The notes under the pieces are model-generated. The model was not told the DNA's origin. It did not search any database and saw nothing but the letters and a program-made list of their open reading frames with translations. A program made the translations under genes and the position numbers. Below, in pieces: positions 6,254 through 15,305 of a stretch of 48,207 nucleotides of DNA; within the stretch, counting starts at the first letter, position 1, and each line of letters opens with the position of its first letter. Source of the stretch: Planctomycetaceae bacterium (GTDB lineage Bacteria; Planctomycetota; Planctomycetia; Planctomycetales; Planctomycetaceae); contig JAGQPW010000020.1 of the NCBI GenBank assembly GCA_020426515.1, positions 1 to 48,207 on the forward strand. Reading direction: 5' to 3'.

Positions 6254-8449
6254 TCATGCACCAGCGGAAACACCATCCTCCGCCTCAATTTCAATATCAA
6301 CAGCCTTAAACGCGGGGGTCTTCGAGAGTGGATCCACAAGATGCGGGACCAGCACGTTCGCTTCGGGGTAATACATCGCCGCATTCCCGGAACGAATGTC
6401 GAACGGACGAACAAGGATGTACCGCATTTCGCCAGCCGAACTGCGAATCCGCACGCGCTGATCAGCCTTGAGTCCGAGCCGATCAATGTCCTTCTGATTG
6501 AGCAGAATCACATCGCGGCGTTCCTGACCGCGATACAGATCTTCCTCATCGTAGACCACGCTGTTGAATTGCCCTTCGGACCGCAACGTCATCAGGCGAA
6601 TGCCCGAGGGGCTTGGTTCGCGCTGGGGCAGGGGAACTGCATGAAATTTTGCTTTGCCAGACGGAGTCGGGAACTTGTACTCTCGGACGGCGCGGCCCTC
6701 CACATGAAACTCCTTCCGAGTCTTGTCCATCCCATTCAGGCCACGGTAGCCAGGCACGAGATCGGCCATCAGTTCGCGCAAGGTCTGATGACTTTCGAAC
6801 TGCGACCAGTCGACCCGCGAATCCTCGGCAAACAGTCCCGAGCCAATGGCGTGCAGAATGGCGACTTCGCTGCGTGGACCGGGCACATGTTTCGCGCCAC
6901 CGTCACTCATGCGGACGTAGCTGAACATCGACTCCTGCGTCGTTGGCTGCGTTTCTTCATCGCGGGCCAGCACGGGCAGAATCAACGTCTCTTCGCCCAC
7001 GCCCCACGCGTGCCCCGTGTTAAGCGTGGTAGAGAGATAGACCACCGACTTCACCTTCTCAAACGCTTCGCGGGCATAATCCGCAGCCGGGTTGCTGCCG
7101 TACAGATTGCCTCCCAGATTGAACGCCACATCCATCTCGCCGCGATGAGCTGCCGCCATACAGGCCATCGTGTCGTATCCCGGCGTCCTGGGCATTTCCA
7201 GGCCGAACCGCTGTTCAATCTGCTCCAGCATCGACTGCTTCAGCGCGGGCGTCACCCCGACCGAACCCAGCCCCTGTACATTGCTGTGCCCACGAATCGG
7301 CATCAGCCCCGCATGTTCGCGGCCCACCATTCCCCGCAGCAGGGCAAGGTTCGCAATGGCCTGCACGTTATTCGTTCCATGCAGGTGATGGGTAATCCCC
7401 ATGCACCACGCAATCACGGCATTTTTGGACTGCAGGTACTGCCGGGCCATCTCCTCAATTGTTGCCCGATCCACGCCGCTCTGCGCGACAATATCATCCC
7501 AGCTGATCGACTCCGCCGAACGCACAAACTCGTCAAAGCCTTCGGTGTGCGCGGCAATGAACTCTTCATCATGCCCACGCTGTTCAAGGACATGCTTGGC
7601 CATTCCGGTCAGCAGTGCCAGATCGCCACCAATATGAGGCTGCACGTAAGTGCTGGCAATCTCGGTCCCGAACAGCAGACTCCAGACATCGCTGGGGACA
7701 CGGAAATTTGTCAGCCCCAACTCCTTCAGCGTGTTGACCACTATCACCTTGCCACCACGCCGCCGAATCTGCATCAGCGTCCGCATCAACCGGGGATGGT
7801 TGGAACTCGGATTCGCCCCAATCAGGATGTACAGGTCACAATGATCAAGATCCTCCAGCCGAATCGTCCCGGCCCCGGTCCCCAGACTCGATCCCAAACC
7901 GACACCGCTCGCCTGATGGCAATAGTACGAGCAGTTATTGACGTAGTTCGTGCCGAACAGTCGCGACAGGAACTGCAACAGAAACCCCGCTTCGTTCGAA
8001 GCCCGCCCACTGGCGTAGAAGAAGCTTCGCTCGGGGCCAGCGGCCTTGAGCCGCTGCACAATCCGTTCGATCGCATCGTCCCACGAAATGGGCTGATAAT
8101 GCTGCTCACCCCGCTTAAGGATGACCGGCTGCGTCAGTCGACCCGAGAACTCCAGTTGTCGAGGCGTCATTGCCCGCATCTGGGCAATGGTCGTTGAGGC
8201 GAAGAAATCTTTATTGATGCCGCCCTGCAGGTCGGAAGCCATCGCCTGGAACGACTTCTTGCAAACCTCCGGGAAGTGGCCCCCTTCGTTGACCATTCCT
8301 CCCAGCTGGCCCCCCATCCCGACCGCACAGGTCTTGCAGGTGTTCCTGCCGCTGGCCGCCTTCCACAGTTTCCACCAGCCTACGCGATTCGCCAGCTTGA
8401 AGCTGTAACCAATCGCCTTCCACCCACCGCCGCTTCGGGGTCTCTTCAT
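6254..8449 (-). CDS. FdhF/YdeP-type molybdopterin oxidoreductase
   Basis: 731-residue protein of the formate dehydrogenase-like FdhF/YdeP branch of the molybdopterin oxidoreductases. The N terminus has GGW and a Cys pair (NTCKTC, Cys38 and Cys41) with Cys63 further on, fewer than a full four-Cys Fe-S motif. The Mo-ligand position is Cys177 (NNCSYYCHQAS), where E. coli FdhF has selenocysteine. Cofactor-binding segments follow (LIGANPSSNHPRLM, MRGHSN-like PIRGHSNVQGLG, a molydopterin-dinucleotide C-terminal domain ending near ALKAVDIEIE-like AFKAVDIEIE). No Tat signal is visible, so it is probably cytoplasmic. The ATG at 8449 matches the family N terminus; the frame extends to 8590 with unrelated residues. 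Electron partner and substrate are not identifiable here. Confidence 0.88.
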   Translation of the reverse strand: MKRPRSGGGWKAIGYSFKLANRVGWWKLWKAASGRNTCKTCAVGMGGQLGGMVNEGGHFPEVCKKSFQAMASDLQGGINKDFFASTTIAQMRAMTPRQLEFSGRLTQPVILKRGEQHYQPISWDDAIERIVQRLKAAGPERSFFYASGRASNEAGFLLQFLSRLFGTNYVNNCSYYCHQASGVGLGSSLGTGAGTIRLEDLDHCDLYILIGANPSSNHPRLMRTLMQIRRRGGKVIVVNTLKELGLTNFRVPSDVWSLLFGTEIASTYVQPHIGGDLALLTGMAKHVLEQRGHDEEFIAAHTEGFDEFVRSAESISWDDIVAQSGVDRATIEEMARQYLQSKNAVIAWCMGITHHLHGTNNVQAIANLALLRGMVGREHAGLMPIRGHSNVQGLGSVGVTPALKQSMLEQIEQRFGLEMPRTPGYDTMACMAAAHRGEMDVAFNLGGNLYGSNPAADYAREAFEKVKSVVYLSTTLNTGHAWGVGEETLILPVLARDEETQPTTQESMFSYVRMSDGGAKHVPGPRSEVAILHAIGSGLFAEDSRVDWSQFESHQTLRELMADLVPGYRGLNGMDKTRKEFHVEGRAVREYKFPTPSGKAKFHAVPLPQREPSPSGIRLMTLRSEGQFNSVVYDEEDLYRGQERRDVILLNQKDIDRLGLKADQRVRIRSSAGEMRYILVRPFDIRSGNAAMYYPEANVLVPHLVDPLSKTPAFKAVDIEIEAEDGVSAGA

Positions 8450-8761
8450 GGAATCGCCTGCCTGCTCAATCAACGTCTTGTGATGCCAGATTCCAATTCT
8501 GGAAGAAGCATCCAACAAGATCAATGCGAGACGCTTGGGCAGGGGAGATCGACCGTCCAATTCCGACGACGGACTCATCGTTTTCGTCAAGAGCCGATCA
8601 CAAGTTGCCTGCTGAGCAGACCGGTCGCGTCGAACAACCCAGATTGGAAGAAGTCATCACCATTCCTCCGCCGGGCACCGAACAAGCGTCCGATGCCCGC
8701 CCTACAGGCTGCGACTCAACGATGCCCGCGCAAGTCCATTTGGCCAGGACTGCTGAAACGT
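8450..8761. other. spacer between two minus-strand genes
   Basis: 312 nt between the oxidoreductase start and the stop of the next minus-strand gene. No gene and no clear terminator. It should hold the promoter of the oxidoreductase/cyclase pair, but I cannot place boxes with confidence. Confidence 0.4.
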
Positions 8762-9982
8762 CTAGCGGGACGCCGCAGCAGTATTATTCAATGGCTCAGC
8801 CAGATCTCCAATCGCAAAGACATACACGACACTCGGATGATCTGCTTCGAAATCGTTGTCCGACCCCACCAGCAGGGTCTGGCGCCCATCCGCCAGAGTC
8901 GGACCGAATGTCAGCCCTTCCAGCTTCTCCGGAAAGTTCGCGCTGGCCAATCCGTAAGCTGGATCCAGCAGATCGAGAAAGACTTCCTTCTGCACAGGCA
9001 CAATCGAGTCCGGCAATGCACCATGAGGCAACGAGTCGAGATGCTGAACCTCTGTCGCATTGGCCAGATTGATTCGCATGATCTTCTTGAACCGCGCCTG
9101 GTCCCCCGGCTCACCATCCCGTTCGATCACGAGGAATTCCGAGTCGCTGACCGCCAGAATTTCATTGAGTCCGTTGTCATCTGAATCGAGCCGATACACA
9201 AACTCCTTCACGTTTCCGGACGCAATGTCCACACACACCAGCCGGCAGTTTCGCCCAACGGGCTTTCCGTTGTCTTCGCGTTCCCCATCCTGCAGCAACA
9301 CGTGCTGCATGAGTCCGACGAGCATCGAGCCATCGGGTGTGATTGCCAGTCCTTCCATCCCCTTGTTGGATGAACGACCAGACTGATTGAGCGCGTTCTC
9401 CGCCTTCTTGGAATCCGCCGGGTGAAGAATCTGCAGGTGTTTGGGAAGTGCAATGGAACGAATCGCACGGCCAGTGGCATCAAACTCGATCAGGCTGGGA
9501 CCATATTCATCGGAAATCCAGCAGTGGCCATTGCCTGTGAGACGCACTCCTTCCGGGTCAAACCGCTGCGACCGATCCGCGGTTGCTTCAAACTGCCGCG
9601 AATCTCCCGTGAAGGGACGCCCCTGCACATCCGAAAGCTGCTGCGTTTTGAGCACCTTCAGTTGCACCGGCTGTGGCGTCCCAGGCTGAATATCAATTTC
9701 GATCAGCTGATAGCGACAGATGTAACCTGTCGCCCCATCGTCCGGCCCGCGATCGGGCAGGGCAATATAGCGATTCGCCTCGCCAGTGTACTCCAGCGCC
9801 GAGAAGCCCCCCAGGCGATTGTGCGGTTCTCCATTCGTCAGCAGTTCGGTCAGCGGCGACAAGTCAGTCGCCGTGCCGGAGAACTCACCGACCCCAAGCA
9901 GTTCCGGAACCTGTGCCCAAACGGGAAGTGTTGTGCAAAGGCTCAAGACCATCGCAAACGAGAGACGAAACGCAGCATGCAT
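8762..9982 (-). CDS. secreted esterase-like/phytase-like propeller protein
   Basis: 406-residue exported protein resembling the 'esterase-like activity of phytase' family (PF13449). A signal peptide (AFRLSFAMVLSLCTTLPVWAQ) is followed by blocks typical of that family: GGFSALEY, ALPDRGPDDGATGY, FDPEGVRL, WISDEYGPSLIEFD, NKGMEGLAITPDG and a closing KLEGLTFGP. The blocks suggest a beta-propeller in the periplasm or outside the cell. Reaction not established. The start at 9982 is set by the signal peptide; the frame extends to 10204 only through the terminator of the neighbouring gene, which argues against the longer version. Confidence 0.82.
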   Translation of the reverse strand: MHAAFRLSFAMVLSLCTTLPVWAQVPELLGVGEFSGTATDLSPLTELLTNGEPHNRLGGFSALEYTGEANRYIALPDRGPDDGATGYICRYQLIEIDIQPGTPQPVQLKVLKTQQLSDVQGRPFTGDSRQFEATADRSQRFDPEGVRLTGNGHCWISDEYGPSLIEFDATGRAIRSIALPKHLQILHPADSKKAENALNQSGRSSNKGMEGLAITPDGSMLVGLMQHVLLQDGEREDNGKPVGRNCRLVCVDIASGNVKEFVYRLDSDDNGLNEILAVSDSEFLVIERDGEPGDQARFKKIMRINLANATEVQHLDSLPHGALPDSIVPVQKEVFLDLLDPAYGLASANFPEKLEGLTFGPTLADGRQTLLVGSDNDFEADHPSVVYVFAIGDLAEPLNNTAAASR

Positions 9983-10072
9983 CAGACGACCATTTCCACT
10001 AGAGAACTTTGAGGCAAGATTCACGCAGGATGCTCCGGCGGAGCCCCCAGGCGCAGACCTGAACGAACACGC

Positions 10073-10113
10073 AAAAAGAAGGGACGTTCCCGGGGAAATT
10101 GCCCCGGGAACGT
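10073..10113 (-). terminator. intrinsic terminator of the second DUF1559 gene
   Basis: A perfect 12-bp stem (acgttcccgggg 10084-10095 with ccccgggaacgt 10102-10113) is followed on the minus strand by ccc-tt-c-ttttt. It lies 52 nt after the DUF1559 stop. Confidence 0.85.
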
Positions 10114-10164
10114 GACCAGATGGATTTAATCTATGACGGCCAGATGGCAGTCCATCGCGATCAA

Positions 10165-11142
10165 CTAGAACTCGCCGACCACTTCCCCATTCGCGCGGGT
10201 GCAAAGGGCCACGAACAGCTTGGTGTCGATATTCTCAGAAAGGAATCGCACCGATCCATCGGCCAGCACGACCTGAGCGCCGCCGGTATGGAAGCTGTAC
10301 ACTTCGCTCACGTTGATCCGATTGACCATGTACGGGCCATAGACATCCAAACCGTCAGCCGTCGCTCCGTTGATGCTGAACCCGCAATCCGGGTCGGCCC
10401 ATCCGGTCCCATCCTGTGCGGCATACGTTCCGCCCACGCTTGCCACTTTATCATCCTGGTAAGCGGCAAATGTGGTCGCATTCATCTTTCCCCGGGCCGT
10501 GTACACCTCAGGCTGCCCGGCAGCTTCCGCCAGCATGATCGTGTTGGACGTCCCATCGGTAATGTCGCGAATCTTGTTCTTGGACTCCTTTGCAAGCACA
10601 CCAGCGCGTCCGGAATCACCGGGATCAGCCAACCCCAAAACGTTGGTGTAGACCTTCTTCTTGACCTCGTTGATCGAGCCATAATCGCCCGAAGCAGCAC
10701 CTTTCACCCAATGCGGGTCGTTCCGGTTCGATCCTGGTGCTGATGGACAGATGAAAGCCAGCAGCTGAGTGGACACGGCAGTCCGATTTGCCGCGCTGCT
10801 CCAGGCCTGCTCATAGTTAATCGCATTGCCGAGATTCCCCTGGTCGATGTATGGCAGCAGCATCGTCGTCCACGACTGGTAGGCACTGTCGTTACCGGTG
10901 TTGTCGTAGATTTCCACATCGGGGCCGATGCGGCTGGGAGGAAACACGGTGTGGCTGCTCTCGTAGTTGTGCAGCGCCAGTCCAAGCTGTTTGAGATTGT
11001 TCTTGCATTGAGTCCGACGTGCTGCTTCGCGAGCCTGCTGAACTGCGGGCAGCAGCAGCGAAATGAGAATCGCAATAATGGCGATCACCACCAGCAGTTC
11101 GATGAGCGTGAAACCTCGACGGCTTCGGACGGAATGGTTCAT
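10165..11142 (-). CDS. DUF1559 pseudopilin-like protein
   Basis: 325-residue DUF1559 protein. Leader MNHSVRSRRG, then [16 protein letters not shown] with Glu at +5 of the presumed mature protein, [11 protein letters not shown] and CKNNLKQLGLALHNYE. The closing H-x9-DG box reads HTGGAQVVLADGSVRF and the end is GEVVGEF. The start at 11142 gives a normal prepilin leader; the frame extends 36 nt further upstream without adding family sequence. It lies 95 nt downstream of the lipoprotein gene at 11238-11675, so the two are probably one unit ending at the hairpin near 10.1 kb. Function of the family is unknown. Confidence 0.93.
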   Translation of the reverse strand: MNHSVRSRRGFTLIELLVVIAIIAILISLLLPAVQQAREAARRTQCKNNLKQLGLALHNYESSHTVFPPSRIGPDVEIYDNTGNDSAYQSWTTMLLPYIDQGNLGNAINYEQAWSSAANRTAVSTQLLAFICPSAPGSNRNDPHWVKGAASGDYGSINEVKKKVYTNVLGLADPGDSGRAGVLAKESKNKIRDITDGTSNTIMLAEAAGQPEVYTARGKMNATTFAAYQDDKVASVGGTYAAQDGTGWADPDCGFSINGATADGLDVYGPYMVNRINVSEVYSFHTGGAQVVLADGSVRFLSENIDTKLFVALCTRANGEVVGEF

Positions 11143-11237
11143 GATTTGGCAACCTGTTTTGTGTCGCAACAGCGACAAGAGTGAAAATTTCGAGTCGACT
11201 CCAGCGAACTCGAAACAAGAAGTTCAACCCGCCGGCG

Positions 11238-11675
11238 TCAGTTCAGTTCGACGGGAGGAATCAAGTTTTCGGGAATCTCCGAAACAACGCAGTACAGCCC
11301 CGAGGTTTCCGGGTTCCGATACTTTCGGGGAATCAATTCCGGCAGAAGATCTTCCTCATCTTCGTCGACCCCTTCGAGCGGGCCCTGCCAGGAGATGGAC
11401 AGACGGTACTCACCAGCCGGAGCGCCATCGCCTGTGCCATATGTCGAGACGATCATGTTGCCCTCTTCATCCACTACGCCACGCGGCAGGATGAAGGGTT
11501 TCCCATCATCGAACTCTTTGACCGGATGAAAGCGAACAACCCCATCGCAGATCGGCCTTCCCTGATACGTAATCGTTCCGGCCACCGGATAAACATCGCG
11601 AGCTTGCGGATCAACCGCGGCACGACCACAGCCCAATGCCAACACGGGCAACAAGTAAATCAGAGAACGCATCAT
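11238..11675 (-). CDS. small lipoprotein paired with DUF1559 protein
   Basis: 145-residue predicted lipoprotein. A short hydrophobic signal (RSLIYLLPVLALG) ends in C16; then come VAGTITYQGRPICDGVVRFHP, VDEEGNMIV and GEYRLSISW. This strand pattern is typical of the carboxypeptidase-regulatory-like/transthyretin-like lipoproteins of planctomycetes. An acidic loop (EGVDEDEEDLLPE) precedes a C-terminal segment with PRKYRNPETSGL, a phrase often seen in this group. Two consecutive ATGs at 11675 and 11672; aagga lies 9 nt before the first. It is upstream of the DUF1559 gene here, the reverse of the order in the 452-1949 pair. Confidence 0.82.
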   Translation of the reverse strand: MMRSLIYLLPVLALGCGRAAVDPQARDVYPVAGTITYQGRPICDGVVRFHPVKEFDDGKPFILPRGVVDEEGNMIVSTYGTGDGAPAGEYRLSISWQGPLEGVDEDEEDLLPELIPRKYRNPETSGLYCVVSEIPENLIPPVELN

Positions 11676-11999
11676 CCCAAGGTTCCTTTCAGCCCACATG
11701 CCCGAGCAAGACATCAGACAGACAGTCAGTCAACCACTTTGATGGACGACTTTTAGGCCGGAAGTTTGAGAACAACGCAAACGTTCTGTTAATGCCACGT
11801 AAAGACCAACAATGAGAACCATTTTACTATTTCAGTTGCTCCCAAAATCTCGAATCACAGCAGAACCGCCACCACAATCACCCAAAATCGATAGACAGAA
11901 ACACACAGCGAGAGTCTTACCGGCGGCGGGGCGAGTCCGGGCAACGACTTCGGAGACATTGGAAGATCTGCTACTATCTCCGCGTTTTGGCCATTTCAG

Positions 12000-12821
12000 G
12001 TGTGGAGAACAGAGTTGCTGCTTCGCTGGCTCAAGGATCGTCGTCGTCGACAGTTGCGCGCTGCTCCGTTTCCCGAGGCGTGGCAGCAGATCCTGCTCAG
12101 CAATGTGGCCATGTCCACCCGACTGACCGATGCCGAGCAAGACAGGCTGTGCGGCGATATTCAGGTGCTGGTCGCCGAAAAGAACTGGGAAGGTTGCAAC
12201 GGCGTCGTCATGACCGACGAAATCAAGGTCACCATCGCCGCCCAGATCAGCCTGCTGGTGCTCGCGTTTGAAGAGCAGTTCTTCGACAACGTCCTGTCGA
12301 TTCTCGTCTACCCTCACAGCTACACAACGCGAGGGGCCATGGAAGCCCCGGGAGGTTTGATCGTTCAGGGAGAATCACTGGTGATTGGCCAGGCGGTGTA
12401 CCGCGGGCCGGTAATCCTGTCGTGGCCCGACGTCATTGACGGAGCGCGCGGACCAAACTGGGGTCGGAACGTCGTGTTTCACGAGTTTGCTCACCAGCTC
12501 GACATGCTGAATGGTCGCAACGTCGACGGCAATCCGCCGCTCGAAACCCGGGAGCAGTTTGACCGCTGGCAACAAGTCAACGACGCCGAATACGCTCGCC
12601 TGACGCATGCCTGCCGACTCGGACATCCCACGCTGCTGGACTGCTACGGAGCCACCAACCGCGCTGAGTTCTTTGCCGTCGCCACAGAATGCTTCTTCCA
12701 GCTCCCGCACGAATTCGCGGAAATCCATCCCGAGCTCTACGACGTCCTGCGCACGTTCTACAAGCAAGACCCCGGCCTGCGAGTGACGCACCAACGCGAA
12801 GTCACACCTTCCGGCCAATGA
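12000..12821 (+). CDS. MtfA-like zinc peptidase
   Basis: About 273 residues, resembling the MtfA/glucose-regulated metallopeptidase family (PF06167). The zinc site is visible as HEFAH (His161, Glu162, His165), followed by QLDMLNG. A downstream Glu-rich stretch (NRAEFFAVATECFF) should supply the third ligand. The early part (PFPEAWQQIL, LSPAEQ-like LTDAEQDRL) also fits. In enterobacteria MtfA acts on the glucose PTS repressor Mlc. No Mlc or PTS gene is seen here, so the target is unknown. The GTG at 12000 has no clear ribosome binding site; the true start may be a few codons away. Its last 20 nt overlap, tail to tail, the methyltransferase gene on the other strand. Confidence 0.85.
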   Translation: MWRTELLLRWLKDRRRRQLRAAPFPEAWQQILLSNVAMSTRLTDAEQDRLCGDIQVLVAEKNWEGCNGVVMTDEIKVTIAAQISLLVLAFEEQFFDNVLSILVYPHSYTTRGAMEAPGGLIVQGESLVIGQAVYRGPVILSWPDVIDGARGPNWGRNVVFHEFAHQLDMLNGRNVDGNPPLETREQFDRWQQVNDAEYARLTHACRLGHPTLLDCYGATNRAEFFAVATECFFQLPHEFAEIHPELYDVLRTFYKQDPGLRVTHQREVTPSGQ

Positions 12822-13386
12822 ACTGGACCACCGACGACAGCCCGGCGTGGTAGCTCCCTTCCTGGACCTCGCGATCTATTTCTCTCAGTAGGACCGTTTC
12901 CAGATTCGGAAACTCGCGTTCGATCTTGCTGCGTGTCAGCAGCATGTCGGCGTCCTTCGGACCGCCCGTCTCCCGAGCCAGCTGATCGACGGTGTACGCT
13001 TCAAGCAGAATGATTCCGCCCGGCTTCAGACTGCGTTCCAGCAGCGGATACAGGCGACTGCGAATGCGGCTGGGCAGGTGAGCCCAGATCGAAACAACCG
13101 CCCCATACGCATTCTCCGCAGGCTCGAACGTTTCCAGATCGGCCACTTCAGTCCGAATCGTCACCCCCCGCGAATCAGCCAGTGCCTGTGCTTTGGCCAG
13201 CCCCACATCCGAAGAGTCGACACCAAGCACATCCAATCCCAGCGAAGCCAGATAAACGGCATTTCGCCCTTCGCCTTCCGCCAGCGACAGCACCGGACCA
13301 GTCAGTCGCCCTGCATGCTCTACCAGAAACGAATTCGGCTCCGTGCCGTAGACAAACTCATCCCCCGCATAACGTTGATTCCACAT
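12802..13386 (-). CDS. class I SAM-dependent methyltransferase
   Basis: 194-residue Rossmann-fold methyltransferase. It opens with MWNQRYAGDEFVYGTEPN, as in TehB-like and thiopurine-methyltransferase-like enzymes. Motif I is degenerate (VLSLAEGEGRNAVYLA), as in that subgroup, followed by the acidic strand end LGVDSSDVGL, ADLETFEP and LKPGGIILLEAY. Substrate unknown. The ATG at 13386 has gggag 6 nt upstream. Convergent with, and overlapping by 20 nt, the peptidase gene ending at 12821. Confidence 0.85.
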   Translation of the reverse strand: MWNQRYAGDEFVYGTEPNSFLVEHAGRLTGPVLSLAEGEGRNAVYLASLGLDVLGVDSSDVGLAKAQALADSRGVTIRTEVADLETFEPAENAYGAVVSIWAHLPSRIRSRLYPLLERSLKPGGIILLEAYTVDQLARETGGPKDADMLLTRSKIEREFPNLETVLLREIDREVQEGSYHAGLSSVVQFIGRKV

Positions 13387-13933
13387 CGGAACTCCCTGCG
13401 TTGACCAACAGCCTCACCATCCCCAACACAAAGGGGTCAACGCATTCTGACCACCTCCCGCGCATTCGGCGAGTGCAACACGGCGGGGAATGTAATGAAG
13501 TCACGTGCTTCGAAGCGGTCAGTCGCGAAGCAACATTCTTTGTCCCCTTTGTGTCCTTCGTAATCTTCGTGGCTCGATCATCAGCCACAAAGAGCACCGG
13601 CAGGGCCAGCTCCACTGGCCAGGCGACAGGGGGTGCTCCGCGTTGGCGGAAATCCCTGTGTTCGTTGTCGGCAACGGGATAGTGTTGAGCGAAGTGCCCT
13701 TCACGTACAATGCGTTCGCTCAGTTGATCACCGAGTTCCGGCCCAATCGGAGGAGCGTAACCACGTTCTCGTTGGATGGGGCAGGCTGGTTTTCAACCTG
13801 CGTCGACGGAGCCGATTGGAAGTTAAAACTGTGCCAGCCTCCATGGCCTGCCCGACTCCATCGACTGCAGAGCGATCCCAGACCAAACAGCGCTCGCCTT
13901 GCGGGCATCGTCGCCAGCAGAGAAGGTAGAGTA
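13387..13933. other. spacer with dispersed repeat, upstream of the beta-helix gene
   Basis: 547 nt without a convincing gene. A frame in phase with the beta-helix gene runs back to 13505, but it crosses the repeat at 13548-13597 and has no signal for translation. A short palindrome (ggccag/ctggcc) lies at 13604-13620. The promoter of the beta-helix gene should be in the last 200 nt. Confidence 0.5.
13548..13597 (+). repeat. dispersed repeat, copy before the beta-helix gene
   Basis: The pattern tttgtgtccttcg ... atcttcgtggctc ... tcagccacaaagagcac matches 15306-15370 in the same orientation. Part of it is self-complementary (gtggct/agccac, ctttgtg/cacaaag), so it can fold. Confidence 0.7.
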
Positions 13934-15250
13934 ATGAATACTACGCATCCCCGAATCACGCTTCTGCAGCTGACCCTGGCCCAATTAGTGTTCTCCGGGC
14001 TGTGTTGCGTGAATTCGCTTGCGGCGGGAGAGGTGTCTGTTTCCGACTACGTATCGATTCAGACGGCAATCGACGCGAATCCTGGACGCGTGCTCTATGT
14101 GCCTGCCGGTGACTATGAGATTCACGAGAAGATTCGAATTCGTGGTGATCGGACCGGGCTCATTGGAACAGGGCGGATCATTCAGAATGATCCCAGCCAG
14201 CCGATCATCGAAATTGAGAACTCCAATGCGGTATTGATTCGAGGGCTAACGCTCACGCGTCCGGAAGGCAAGATGGAGTCCAACAACGAAGGGCTCCTCG
14301 CCATCAAGTGCAAAGATCTCGTCGTCGAGGGTGTCAGCGTCATCGACAACAGAACCCGTTCGGCTGCGATTGCATTAAGAGAGTGTTCAGGGGCTCGAAT
14401 TTCTCACTGTCTGGTTCGGAACTACATGCGAGTGACGGTGGATGATCGCACTTCCAGCCCCGAGTGGGGCTACGCCTTCAACTGCACAGATGGGACGGGC
14501 ATCAGTGTCAGCTATTCCACCGGCACCTTGATCGACAGCAATCGCGTGGTCGAAGACAACTTTGTCCCGACCCCCGAGGTGAAGGCGAAATTCGGCCTTG
14601 GGGATTTCGTCAAGAAGAACGCGGAGAAAGGGACGATTGTCAATCAACAGATTTGGGATGCAGGCTACACAGACAACTGGCAACAAGGATCAGGGATCAT
14701 CGTCACTGCTCCCGAGGTCAGCGATCTCACGCGAATTGTCGCAAACCACATCGAAAACGCAGCGCAAGGCATTGATCTGCATGCGGATCATGTGATTGTG
14801 GCGAACAACATTGTCACCAATTCCTTTATCGGAATGAAGGCGATGCATGGCTCTCGAAACGTGTCGATTGTTGGGAACCAGTTCAGCCGCAATAGCCTGT
14901 GGGCGATTGGTCTGATGCCCGGGGCCGCTGCCCATGCAGCCAACGCAGATGGTGGCTCCATCATCGCCAACAACATTATTTCCGACTTCGGACACGGCGA
15001 CGGCAACTGGATCTGGGGCAACGAACGCGCTCCAATTCGATTTGACACAGGCCAGCAGGCCGACGACCCTCCGCTCGCGGATGTTGTCATCCAAGGCAAC
15101 ATCGTCCACTGCATCGGTCCACCGCGTTACCAATACGCCGTCCTGATTCCCAGCGGACCAAACGCGCCCGTTCGGCTTCGATTTGCAAACAACCTGCTGC
15201 ATCCCGGAACCGGGGGCATTTCCAATCACGACGAAGTCCTGGACCGCTAA
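13934..15250 (+). CDS. secreted right-handed parallel beta-helix protein
   Basis: 438-residue exported protein. An N-terminal signal sequence (LLQLTLAQLVFSGLCCVNSLAAG) precedes regular ~22-residue rungs typical of pectate-lyase-like beta-helices: ILIRG-type VLIRGLTLTRPEG, LVVEGVSVIDN, ARISHCLVRN, GTLIDSNRVVEDN, TRIVANHIENAAQGIDL, VIVANNIVTNSFIG, VSIVGNQFSRN, IIANNIISDFG and VVIQGNIVHC. Such proteins often bind or cleave polysaccharides, but no catalytic set can be named. The ATG at 13934 has gaaggtagag just upstream and is where the signal peptide begins. A dispersed repeat stands on each side of the gene. Confidence 0.85.
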   Translation: MNTTHPRITLLQLTLAQLVFSGLCCVNSLAAGEVSVSDYVSIQTAIDANPGRVLYVPAGDYEIHEKIRIRGDRTGLIGTGRIIQNDPSQPIIEIENSNAVLIRGLTLTRPEGKMESNNEGLLAIKCKDLVVEGVSVIDNRTRSAAIALRECSGARISHCLVRNYMRVTVDDRTSSPEWGYAFNCTDGTGISVSYSTGTLIDSNRVVEDNFVPTPEVKAKFGLGDFVKKNAEKGTIVNQQIWDAGYTDNWQQGSGIIVTAPEVSDLTRIVANHIENAAQGIDLHADHVIVANNIVTNSFIGMKAMHGSRNVSIVGNQFSRNSLWAIGLMPGAAAHAANADGGSIIANNIISDFGHGDGNWIWGNERAPIRFDTGQQADDPPLADVVIQGNIVHCIGPPRYQYAVLIPSGPNAPVRLRFANNLLHPGTGGISNHDEVLDR

Positions 15251-15305
15251 CGACGGTCCATCTTTCAGCCAGCATTCTCTGGTCAACAGCGACGCAGGAA
15301 CAATT

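Noticed and set aside
5037-6371. 444-codon plus-strand open frame, and an overlapping 120-codon frame at 5050-5412
   Set aside because: The first runs antisense through the whole cyclase gene. Neither has a ribosome binding site or recognisable motifs, so the part outside the cyclase is treated as spacer.
6251-8197. 648-codon plus-strand open frame
   Set aside because: Exactly antisense to the molybdopterin oxidoreductase, whose motifs are clear. The antisense peptide resembles no family and is an effect of GC-rich codon use.
9983-10204. N-terminal extension of the esterase-like protein
   Set aside because: The extension runs through a perfect terminator hairpin of the neighbouring gene, and a signal peptide begins at 9982.
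13505-13933. Extension of the beta-helix protein back to 13505
   Set aside because: It would translate a dispersed repeat and bury a clear signal peptide and ribosome binding site at 13934.
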